Shown one piece after another: positions 7,726 to 14,808 of a DNA stretch of 22,066 nt (its first letter is position 1; the number at the start of each line of letters is the position of its first letter). The notes below the pieces were generated by a model. It had not been told where the DNA came from, did no database searches, and worked only from the letters and a program-made list of their open reading frames with translations. Origin of the DNA: Bacillota bacterium (GTDB lineage Bacteria; Bacillota; Clostridia; Lachnospirales; Lachnospiraceae); NCBI GenBank assembly GCA_023408815.1, contig JAEYJO010000067.1, positions 1 through 22,066 of the forward strand, written 5' to 3'. A program made the translations under genes and the position numbers.

Positions 7726-7788
7726 ATGAATCGGAACTTACACTCAAGGGCGTATATGTACATGTATAATAGACGTATTTGCTTATAA
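7726..7788 (+). CDS. Putative 20-residue leader peptide
   Basis: ATG at 7726, ten bases after AAGGAG (7710-7715). The frame encodes MNRNLHSRAYMYMYNRRICL and stops at TAA 7786-7788. The Tyr-Met-Tyr-Met-Tyr run and four arginines are notable. Its last codons form the 5' arm of a strong hairpin (7781-7791 with 7808-7818), the geometry expected of a leader whose translation sets the fold of downstream attenuator RNA. The peptide itself is inferred only from the ribosome-binding site and context. Confidence 0.5.
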   Translation: MNRNLHSRAYMYMYNRRICL

Positions 7789-7933
7789 CTGAAGCACATC
7801 GGATGCACGGTTGTAAGCCCCATAGGTCTTATATGTCTGTGCGTAGATGAGAATGTGAGTTTTCTTTTTATATATTTGCATCTTGTATTATATTTATCGC
7901 GTCAGGCATATGGAATGCTTGATGCGATTTTTT
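7781..7933 (+). promoter_or_regulatory. Transcription attenuator in front of the double-GNAT gene
   Basis: Four sets of pairings can be traced by hand. Stem 1: 7781-7791 with 7808-7818 (11 bp, G-U pairs allowed), overlapping the leader stop. Anti-antiterminator: AUGCACGG (7803-7810) with CUGUGCGU (7837-7844), 8 bp. Antiterminator: AUGUCUG (7833-7839) and GCG (7841-7843) with CAGGCAU (7903-7909) and CGC (7898-7900). Terminator: 7896-7909 with 7915-7928. Stem 1 excludes the second pairing, the second excludes the third, and the third excludes the terminator. Stalling early in the leader should therefore favour read-through, while completing it should favour termination. Confidence 0.6.
7896..7933 (+). 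terminator. Intrinsic terminator of the attenuator
   Basis: A 14-bp stem (7896-7909 with 7915-7928, two G-U pairs), a five-base loop and a run of six T (7928-7933), ending only 20 bases before the GNAT start codon. Confidence 0.85.
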
Positions 7934-7953
7934 GTATGATATGGAGGTAAAGG

Positions 7954-8934
7954 ATGAATGAGAGAATGGAATTAATATTGGCAACAGTAGATGATGCAGG
8001 ATTGCTGCATCAAATGAAGTATGAAGCTTTTTTACCATTATATGAAAAATACCACGATGATGAAACAAATCCGGCAAAAGAGAAAATCGATAAAGTGATT
8101 TATCAGCTTACGCACTTCAATGGTGAATATTATAAAATTATTATCGAGGGTCAGATAGTAGGGGCTGTCAGGGTAGCGAGGAAAAAAAGCAAAAAAGAAA
8201 ATGAGACTGATTATATACAGGATGTAAATTATATTTCACCGTTGTTTATTATACCAGAGTTTCAGAATAGGGGAATTGGCCAGATAGTAATAAGAAATCT
8301 TTTTCGTATGTATGAAAATACAATTACCTGGAGGCTGGATACCATAAAGCAGGAGAGTGGAAATTGCCATTTATATGAAAAATGCGGCTTTGTAAGAATT
8401 GGTGAGGAACATATAGTAAATGACCGGATGACAATGATAGATTATGAAAAGACAAATCTAAGAATACGAAGATTCTTAGATAAGGATGCAGAAGATATTA
8501 GTCATTTGATCACAAGGAATTTTTTGGAGATAAATAGTAAAGATTATGGTATTTCCGCAATGGAAAAATTATCTCAAAGCCATGATGCCACATGGGTGCG
8601 TCGGGTAGCCGGTTATGCCCATATGTATGTGTTTGAATGTAATAATAGAATTGTTGGGGTAGGCTCTATATCAAGCTTCTGGGGAAGTGAAACGGAAAGT
8701 ATTCTATTAACTGTTTTTGTTATGCCGGAGTTACATGGAAAGGGAATAGGACGAACCATTATTCATACTTTAGAAGAGGACGAACTATTTATCAAGGCAC
8801 ATAGAATTGAAATTCCGGCTTCTATTACAGGAACGGAGTTTTATAGAAAATTTGGATATGAATTTAAAAATGGTATAAAGGAGCTGGATGATGAAGGGCA
8901 TTATCGTTTGGAGAAATTTCGGAAGGTGATTTGA
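7954..8934 (+). CDS. Tandem double-GNAT acetyltransferase
   Basis: 326 residues. ATG at 7954, six bases after GGAGG (7943-7947). It has two complete GNAT domains. The first (about 1-155) has the acetyl-CoA loop IIPEFQNRGIG (residues 99-109) and LYEKCGF. The second (about 157-326) has VMPELHGKGIG (256-266) and FYRKFGY. Because both loops are intact, both halves may bind acetyl-CoA, unlike many double GNATs in which one half is dead. It looks like a fusion of two separate single-domain genes, as the halves resemble different subgroups. The attenuator upstream suggests induction when translation is disturbed, which would fit acetylation of an antibiotic or toxin, but the substrate is unknown. 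Confidence 0.85.
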   Translation: MNERMELILATVDDAGLLHQMKYEAFLPLYEKYHDDETNPAKEKIDKVIYQLTHFNGEYYKIIIEGQIVGAVRVARKKSKKENETDYIQDVNYISPLFIIPEFQNRGIGQIVIRNLFRMYENTITWRLDTIKQESGNCHLYEKCGFVRIGEEHIVNDRMTMIDYEKTNLRIRRFLDKDAEDISHLITRNFLEINSKDYGISAMEKLSQSHDATWVRRVAGYAHMYVFECNNRIVGVGSISSFWGSETESILLTVFVMPELHGKGIGRTIIHTLEEDELFIKAHRIEIPASITGTEFYRKFGYEFKNGIKELDDEGHYRLEKFRKVI

Positions 8935-8936
8935 GT

Positions 8937-9030
8937 ATGAAAATAAAAATAATAGGATCAGGTGGTTGCGGCTGCTGGAGGATATCAATTATTCATTAAA
9001 TATAGCTTTGAATTATTGTGCCCTTTCCTA
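8937..9030 (+). pseudogene. Internally deleted remnant of an MBL-fold hydrolase gene
   Basis: An ATG two bases after the GNAT stop opens MKIKIIGSGGC, the usual first beta strand of PhnP-like metallo-beta-lactamase-fold hydrolases. After three more residues the frame is lost. Shifting frame gives EDINYSLNIALNYCAL, which resembles the later stretch (T)PEDINxALN of the same family. The pattern fits an internal deletion joining residues about 11 and 65, with all the histidine motifs gone. Only two short matches support this. Confidence 0.4.
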
Positions 9031-9044
9031 ATACAAGTCAATTA

Positions 9045-9053
9045 TGATATAAT
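9045..9053 (+). promoter_or_regulatory. Extended -10 promoter for the AraC-type regulator gene
   Basis: TGATATAAT is a perfect extended -10 (hexamer 9048-9053) about 50 bp before the start codon. No good -35 is visible at the right spacing, which an extended -10 can tolerate. Confidence 0.5.
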
Positions 9054-9104
9054 TTTAAACGCAGGAATAACATTGAGGACACGATCATTATGTGGAGAAC
9101 GGCG

Positions 9105-11366
9105 ATGATTAAAAAACAAAAAATGAAGACGCTTCCTTTAAAAACCATATATAATATGCTTTTTCTTCTTTTTATTATGATTCCTATATTGATTGTATTG
9201 CTGGTGTCGCTTTTGATTTTGAATCAGCAGTTCAAGAATCAGGCGATGGAGAATATAGAGCAGGCGCAGCAAACAGTTATCGCGGAACTTTTATCGGACA
9301 TAAACGTTATGTCCATGCGATTGTCTCATTTGATTTATACTAACAATAATGAAATATTGGCTTACGCGGCAGGTACGGATACGGCGCAGTGGGAAATCAG
9401 ATATGAGAACGCACAGAAGCTGGCACAAGCAGGTAATCTGGCTCTGGAACCGGTAAAGGACATTGTTTCTGTTGGTTTTTACATGAAGGGCGGCAGAGAG
9501 ACTTATATAAAAAATGATATTCACCGCTCGGAGGAGGAGATCAAACAGACGAAATGGTATCAGGCAGCGCTGGAAAATCCTAATAAAGTATTTGTAGGTT
9601 CCTATGATACGAACTCGTTAAATGATCTTTTTACCGGAGGGAAAAAGGATATGCTGATTTTGGTATTCGCGCTTGCTCCCGATGTGACCACGGACCGTTC
9701 CCAAAGGATAGAGATGGTGACGTTCTATCATTCCACTGCGGCGGCGGAACGAATCAGGAAATATAATACGAACTATTTAGCAGGAAAGAACAAACTTGGA
9801 ATTGCACAGATCACAGACGAAGAAGGACTGGTCATATTTTCCACGCAAGAGGAGACTGCGCAGATTCTGGACGGAAAATATACGTGCGTGAGAACTCCGA
9901 TTGAATTCAATGATACGGTATGGTATATCGAAAGCTATATCAAGACCTCGCAGCTTACCGCCGATTACTGGAAGAATGCAGTGTTCATTCTTTTGGCGGC
10001 GGTGTTGATTCTGGCACTTGCGGCATATTTTTCCCGGTATTTTTTAAGGAGTATTGTAAAACCGGTGGAGGAAATCAGCAGTGGGTTACGGCAAGTGGAG
10101 GAAGGGAATCTGGAAGTCCATATATCTCCCAGCGGTCAGTTTGAAATCAGAACTATGATTCATCAGTTCAATGCCATGGTAAGGCGGCTGAATGCATTAA
10201 TTGAGGAATATGAGGATAAAGTGAGGAGTGCGAAGAGGACTCCGAAGGATTATCTGGCAGCAATGCTTAAAGAAGAAATAACACCGGAAGAGGTGAATAT
10301 AAGCTTTCCTGAATTTTTTGCTGAGCGCTATGCGATACTGGGTTTCTTTGTGTATGGCTATCACGGAGAAGGGGATGGGACGAAGGGAACTTCTCGATTG
10401 ACCTATAGCTTTGAGCGCAATCCGCGCTTTGCCTCAAGATGTCTCCTCTACATGGAACGTTCTGATTTCTTTTTCATATTTTACAGGATTACGGAAGCGG
10501 ATTATGTAGCCGGAATTAAAAAAATGGTGCAGGATTTACAAAAAGCTGCGAAGGCGGAATTTGGAGCAGAAATTTGTGCTTTTATCGGGCATGAGGCCTT
10601 CGGTTACAGAGATTTTAAACATCGGATCGAGGATGTACGAAGCAAAATGTGTCTGCGCCATTTGAAAGGAGAATGCGCGGTTATCGATGTAAGCGAGGAA
10701 AGCTCCCAGTGGGAGAAGATTATCTTACTTTCCAGAGAATATGAAAGACTGGCCGGAGCGCTCTATATTGCGGATGAAAAAAACATGGTAGAGGAAAAGG
10801 AGCGGTTATTCGAGCTGTTTCACAATCGTGGCATGGGAGAGCTTTATCCGTTGGCTTGTGCGGTGGTTTTAGCGATAGGAAACAGGTTCAGCGAAGATAA
10901 TTCCAATTTTACCGAGGTATTTGGGAAACAATATGACTATGTGGAGAAGTTTCGTCATATAGAGGACGTTAGAAGCCTGAAAATATGGCTTACTAATTAT
11001 TTCGCATGGATTATGGATTATTCCGCTTCTAAGCTGAAGGTTTCAGAGACGGATATGGTAGTGAGGGCCAAGCGGTATATTACGGCTCATTACGAGGAAC
11101 CGGAGCTTACGCTGGGTAAGGTAGCGGAGTATGTAGGGCTGAACGAGAAATATTTTACGAACCGTTTCACCAAGGAGGCGGGAGAGAATTTCTCCTCATA
11201 TTTGACGGGGCTTAGAATGCAGAAGGCGAGAGAATTATTGAAGACCACAAGCTTTAAGGTGTACGAAGTCGCCGAGATGACCGGATATCAAAATGCAGAG
11301 CACTTTAACAGAATGTTTAAGAAAATAAATGGGATCAGCCCTTCGCAGTATAGAAAAACCATGTAA
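9105..11366 (+). CDS. Membrane-anchored AraC-family regulator with extracellular sensor
   Basis: 753 residues from the ATG at 9105, six bases after GGAGA (9094-9098); an ATG at 9090, eleven bases after GAGGA, would add five residues. Order of parts: transmembrane helix at about 17-40; extracellular sensor at about 41-286, probably Cache-like; second helix at about 291-314; HAMP linker at about 315-368 (KPVEEISSGLRQVEEGNLEV); a cytoplasmic middle region at about 380-640; and an AraC double helix-turn-helix at about 652-753 (LTLGKVAEYVGLNEKYFTNRF, then YEVAEMTGYQNAEHFNRMF). This one-protein sensor architecture is common in Lachnospiraceae and Paenibacillaceae beside sugar ABC operons. Its position just upstream implies control of the binding-protein/lacLM genes in response to a sugar or loaded binding protein outside the cell. 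Confidence 0.9.
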   Translation: MIKKQKMKTLPLKTIYNMLFLLFIMIPILIVLLVSLLILNQQFKNQAMENIEQAQQTVIAELLSDINVMSMRLSHLIYTNNNEILAYAAGTDTAQWEIRYENAQKLAQAGNLALEPVKDIVSVGFYMKGGRETYIKNDIHRSEEEIKQTKWYQAALENPNKVFVGSYDTNSLNDLFTGGKKDMLILVFALAPDVTTDRSQRIEMVTFYHSTAAAERIRKYNTNYLAGKNKLGIAQITDEEGLVIFSTQEETAQILDGKYTCVRTPIEFNDTVWYIESYIKTSQLTADYWKNAVFILLAAVLILALAAYFSRYFLRSIVKPVEEISSGLRQVEEGNLEVHISPSGQFEIRTMIHQFNAMVRRLNALIEEYEDKVRSAKRTPKDYLAAMLKEEITPEEVNISFPEFFAERYAILGFFVYGYHGEGDGTKGTSRLTYSFERNPRFASRCLLYMERSDFFFIFYRITEADYVAGIKKMVQDLQKAAKAEFGAEICAFIGHEAFGYRDFKHRIEDVRSKMCLRHLKGECAVIDVSEESSQWEKIILLSREYERLAGALYIADEKNMVEEKERLFELFHNRGMGELYPLACAVVLAIGNRFSEDNSNFTEVFGKQYDYVEKFRHIEDVRSLKIWLTNYFAWIMDYSASKLKVSETDMVVRAKRYITAHYEEPELTLGKVAEYVGLNEKYFTNRFTKEAGENFSSYLTGLRMQKARELLKTTSFKVYEVAEMTGYQNAEHFNRMFKKINGISPSQYRKTM

Positions 11367-11382
11367 AATGCATGGTTTTTCT
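11352..11382 (+). terminator. Intrinsic terminator overlapping the AraC-type gene's stop codon
   Basis: A 12-bp perfect stem, AGAAAAACCATG (11352-11363) with CATGGTTTTTCT (11371-11382), and a seven-base loop. The T-rich 3' arm doubles as the T-tract. The gene's last codons and stop lie inside the hairpin. Confidence 0.75.
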
Positions 11383-11437
11383 TACGATTAATCAAAAAAA
11401 CTTTACAAATAACAAGAAAGCCAAAAACCTAAATCTG

Positions 11438-11467
11438 AAAATAAGTCAATAAAAGTGAATATAAGAG
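11438..11467 (+). repeat. Three 10-bp near-repeats in the binding-protein gene's promoter region
   Basis: AAAATAAGTC, AATAAAAGTG and AATATAAGAG follow one another with a 10-bp period, one helical turn, 63-92 bp before the binding-protein start. No strong -35 is visible between the terminator and the gene, as expected for an activator-dependent promoter. They may be contact sites for the AraC-type protein, but the run is A-rich and could be chance. Confidence 0.35.
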
Positions 11468-11529
11468 ATGGTAACATTTTCTATAGACTGCTATGCTGAA
11501 GCCACAAAAAGAAAGGGAGGAATTGCTCA

Positions 11530-12915
11530 ATGAAAAGAAAAGTATTAGCAGCATTATTAACTTGTGTGATGACAGCATCTTTACTTGCAGGGTGCGGAAG
11601 CACGGGCGCAGCGGAAACGAAGGATACGCAAAGCGCACCTGCAGAAACGGGAGAAACGGAGGCAGGAGCCGAAAATACCGAAGCGGTGAACGCTTCAAGT
11701 AAGGATTTAAGCGGCACACTTACCTTTGCCATTTGGGATAACAATTTAAATGAATTCATCGAAGATAATGATATGGTAGGAAAGTTTCAGGAACAATATC
11801 CTAATATCGATATCGAAGTAGAGAAAATCAAGGATGACAGCGAATATTGGAATGCGATGAAGATGAGAGCTTCGGCGAACCAATTGCCGGATATTATGTT
11901 TAACAAGCCTTTTACTTTATCCAGATTTAAGGATTACCTTGTGGATCTGTCGGGAACGCAGGCCAGTGCAAACAACGATCTGGCGGCAGGCTATGCCATT
12001 GACGGAAAAGTCTTAGGTATTCCTATGACCTCCGGATACGAATATGTATTTTATTGGAAAGATATGTTTGAGGAAGCGGGAGTTGAAGTACCGACTACAT
12101 GGCCGGAATTCGAAGCGGCAGCAAAGACACTGCAGGATTATTATGGAAAAGATAATCCTGACTTTATGGCGATTGCCTGCGGACTTAAGGATGAATGGCC
12201 GGACTATCCTTATATGGAATTCATGCCCGCACTGGAATCGGGGAATGGGCAGAACTGGAATACCATGGCAAGCCAGGATGCTCCCTTTGCGGAAGGAACC
12301 GACATCAATAAGGCATATCAAAAGGTATACAGTCTGTTCACGTCCGGCGTACTGGGCAAGGATCCGTTAGGACTTGGAAACGATCAGGTAACGTCATTGT
12401 TCGCAGCAAAAAGTGCAGCAATTATCGCTCTGGGAGACTGGGGACTTCAGAATATTCAAAATGGTACGGATGATATTTCTCAATTAGGAACCTTTTATCT
12501 TCCCACAAGAAACACGCAGGCGGATCCGTATAATGTAATCGTACAGGGTGACTCTTTTATGGGAGTAACCACTCATTCCAAAAATCAGGAGGCTGCGGTT
12601 GCTTTTGTGGAATGGTTTTACTCGGATGCATGGTATCCTGATTACATCAATTATGTATCCTCTGCATCGTCCATGAAGAATTTCCCTAAGGAGAAGGATG
12701 CGGTGCTGGCTCAGGCGGATGAGCTCACACCCGACATGACTCTTGTAATGTATGATGGCGGCGGTGATGATTTTACTGCAATACAGAATGAAACGACCTT
12801 TGATTATAAAAAACTTGGTGCTCAGATGATGACGGATGGCTTTGATCTGAATGCCGCATTAGATGAATTGAATGTAAAATGGGCGGATGCGAGAAGCAAA
12901 CTGCAAATTCAGTAA
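11530..12915 (+). CDS. Sugar ABC transporter substrate-binding lipoprotein
   Basis: 461 residues; the ATG is nine bases after GGGAGG. A lipoprotein signal ends in LLAGC with Cys22 as the lipidated residue. An Ala/Glu/Thr-rich linker (about 23-55) leads to a family 1 extracellular solute-binding domain (MalE-like): LTFAIWDN at its start, then FQEQYPNIDIEVEKI, LPDIMFNK, VPTTWPEFEAAAKTL and AVAFVEWFYS. It captures an oligosaccharide at the outer face of the membrane and delivers it to the two permeases encoded next. The cytoplasmic LacLM enzyme in the same unit suggests a beta-galactoside ligand. A terminator after the gene should make it more abundant than the permeases. Confidence 0.93.
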   Translation: MKRKVLAALLTCVMTASLLAGCGSTGAAETKDTQSAPAETGETEAGAENTEAVNASSKDLSGTLTFAIWDNNLNEFIEDNDMVGKFQEQYPNIDIEVEKIKDDSEYWNAMKMRASANQLPDIMFNKPFTLSRFKDYLVDLSGTQASANNDLAAGYAIDGKVLGIPMTSGYEYVFYWKDMFEEAGVEVPTTWPEFEAAAKTLQDYYGKDNPDFMAIACGLKDEWPDYPYMEFMPALESGNGQNWNTMASQDAPFAEGTDINKAYQKVYSLFTSGVLGKDPLGLGNDQVTSLFAAKSAAIIALGDWGLQNIQNGTDDISQLGTFYLPTRNTQADPYNVIVQGDSFMGVTTHSKNQEAAVAFVEWFYSDAWYPDYINYVSSASSMKNFPKEKDAVLAQADELTPDMTLVMYDGGGDDFTAIQNETTFDYKKLGAQMMTDGFDLNAALDELNVKWADARSKLQIQ

Positions 12916-12925
12916 GATTAAGGTC

Positions 12926-12958
12926 TATGAGGACTGCTTTTGGCAGTCCTCATATTTT
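12926..12958 (+). terminator. Intercistronic terminator between binding protein and permease genes
   Basis: A 12-bp stem around ATGAGGACTGC (12927-12937) and GCAGTCCTCAT (12943-12953), loop TTTTG, then ATATTTT. The short, interrupted T-tract suggests partial read-through. Confidence 0.75.
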
Positions 12959-13043
12959 GAAAAACAAAAATTCAGGAAAGCTATTACACCATACGCCTGC
13001 GTGTGAAAGGTTACAGGCAGTAAAGAAAGGCTTGGTTATTTGT

Positions 13044-13937
13044 ATGAGTAAATTGAGAAAAAAAAGGATGCAGTTCGTTATAACGGCATTAGTGGTGCCT
13101 GTTATATTGCTGATTGTATTTGTTGTAATCCCGGCGGCGGATTTATTTCGCATGAGCTTTACCAACTGGGACGGATATTCAAAAGAGAGTGACATCGTAG
13201 GCTTTACCAATTATATATCCATGTTGAAAAATAAGGATTTATGGTTGTCGTTGAAAAACAATGCTGTTTATTTTGTCATTCATTTCTTTATGATCGCGGT
13301 AGAACTGGGCTTTGCTGTTATCCTTACCGGCAGGCTGCGGGCGGCAAAGTTTTATAAGACGATGGTGTTTATGCCGTACATTATCAATGGTGTTGCGGTA
13401 TCCTATGCCTTTTCCTATTTCTTTTCCCCGATCAATGGTGCTTTTGATGCCATTTTGGGTGCATTGAATCTGGAATTCTTGATCAGGAACTGGTTGTCAG
13501 ACCCTAAAATAGTGAATTACGTACTGTCCTTTGTCTCGGTGTGGCGATTCAGCGGGTATCATGTGATTCTCTTTATGGCCGCATTACAGTCGATTCCTCA
13601 GGATGTGGCGGAGGCGGCAAAGGTGGATGGTGCTAATGCATGGCAGCTATTCAAATATATTCAGGTTCCGGGAATTATGCTTATGGTAGATTTTGTTTTA
13701 TTCGACAATATCAGGGGCTCGCTTCAGGTGTTCGATATACCTTTCGTAATCACCTCGGGAGGACCGGGATATGCTTCCTCTACGTTTACGCTGTATACGA
13801 TAAAAACGGCCTTTACTTATTCGAATTTCGGTCTGGCCTCCACGATGGCAGTTGCGATTATGATTATGATCGTCTTTATTTATGTAATCCAGAATAAAAT
13901 CATTCACGGCTTGATACTTAGGGACAGGAGGAAATGA
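13044..13937 (+). CDS. Sugar ABC transporter permease, MalF/UgpA type
   Basis: 297 residues from the ATG at 13044. The frame is open to 12879, but the upstream part crosses the terminator hairpin and is not protein-like. AAGAAAGG (13023-13030) is the nearest ribosome-binding site, rather far at 13 bases, so initiation may be weak. Six transmembrane helices begin with FVITALVVPVILLIVFVVIPA. The EAA loop that contacts the ATPase is at about 190-210 (EAAKVDGANAWQLFKYIQVPG). It pairs with the next gene product to form the channel. No ATP-binding gene is in the locus, so a shared MsiK/UgpC-type ATPase encoded elsewhere is expected. Confidence 0.92.
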   Translation: MSKLRKKRMQFVITALVVPVILLIVFVVIPAADLFRMSFTNWDGYSKESDIVGFTNYISMLKNKDLWLSLKNNAVYFVIHFFMIAVELGFAVILTGRLRAAKFYKTMVFMPYIINGVAVSYAFSYFFSPINGAFDAILGALNLEFLIRNWLSDPKIVNYVLSFVSVWRFSGYHVILFMAALQSIPQDVAEAAKVDGANAWQLFKYIQVPGIMLMVDFVLFDNIRGSLQVFDIPFVITSGGPGYASSTFTLYTIKTAFTYSNFGLASTMAVAIMIMIVFIYVIQNKIIHGLILRDRRK

Positions 13938-13938
13938 G

Positions 13939-14772
13939 ATGGCAAAGAGAATTTCAACACAAATCGTAAAACAAATCCTTTGTGCGGGCATGGTAGTGAT
14001 TGTTATGGCGCCCATTCTCCTCACGTTGTTTGCCGCGCTTAAAACAAAGGCGGATATGGTTGCCACTTCGCCTTTATTGTTGCCGGAATGGGAGAGAGTT
14101 ACTTTTGATAATTTCAAAGATGTGCTGTCCGATAAATATTTATTGATTGGTTTTAAAAATACAGGTATTATATTAATGGTATCGATATTCTTTAATGTTA
14201 TGTTCGGAACGATAACAGCATTTATAATAGAGCGATTTGAGTTCAAAGGAAAAAAACTAGTAGTATCCTTATTCTTTATCGGTATGCTGATACCCACCTT
14301 CGTTACGGAGATTGCACGTTTTCAGGTAATTCAAGGCCTTGGTTTATATAATACGCTGGGGGCGCCCATAGTCATATATGTGGCTTCCGATTTGATGCAG
14401 CTTTATATTTACAGGCAGTTTATTTCCGGCCTGTCCGTTTCACTCGATGAAGCGGCGTTAATTGATGGATGCAGTTATTTCGGGCTTTTTGTTAAGATCA
14501 TATTCCCGCTGTTGGCTCCGGCCACCGCTACCGTATGTATTATAAAGGCCATTAATATTATTAATGACATGTATATCCCTTACTTATATATGCCTAAGAA
14601 CAAACTGCGCACCCTTACGACCTTTTTGATGGATTATGCTAATGCCCAATTAGGTTCATGGCAGACATTAGCTGCCGGTATCATCATCATTATGATACCT
14701 ACCATAGTGATTTATGTGTTTTTTCAAAGGTATATACTGGCAGGAGTAGCGGCTGGCGCCGTAAAGGAATGA
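13939..14772 (+). CDS. Sugar ABC transporter permease, MalG/UgpE type
   Basis: 277 residues. The ATG begins one base after the stop of the first permease gene, with AGGAGG (13926-13931) seven bases upstream, so the two are translated together. Six hydrophobic helices. The EAA loop is at about 170-192 (DEAALIDGCSYFGLFVKIIFP) and the C-terminus is the usual RYILAGVAAGAVKE. It is the second half of the membrane channel. The lacL ribosome-binding site lies about 20 bp after its stop. Confidence 0.93.
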   Translation: MAKRISTQIVKQILCAGMVVIVMAPILLTLFAALKTKADMVATSPLLLPEWERVTFDNFKDVLSDKYLLIGFKNTGIILMVSIFFNVMFGTITAFIIERFEFKGKKLVVSLFFIGMLIPTFVTEIARFQVIQGLGLYNTLGAPIVIYVASDLMQLYIYRQFISGLSVSLDEAALIDGCSYFGLFVKIIFPLLAPATATVCIIKAINIINDMYIPYLYMPKNKLRTLTTFLMDYANAQLGSWQTLAAGIIIIMIPTIVIYVFFQRYILAGVAAGAVKE

Positions 14773-14808
14773 TTATTGATACCCATCATTACACAAGGAG
14801 GAGGCTTT

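Noticed and set aside
1..9040. Integron-type cassette array with attC sites
   Set aside because: I looked for repeated intergenic sequences and inverted GTT/AAC core sites between genes and found none that recur; there is also no integrase gene in the window.
12879..13043. N-terminal extension of the first permease
   Set aside because: It would run through the terminator hairpin and its translation is not hydrophobic or family-like.
13698..14297. Minus-strand frame of 199 codons across the permease genes
   Set aside because: It is a shadow of two well-supported permease genes and has no ribosome-binding site or recognisable protein features.
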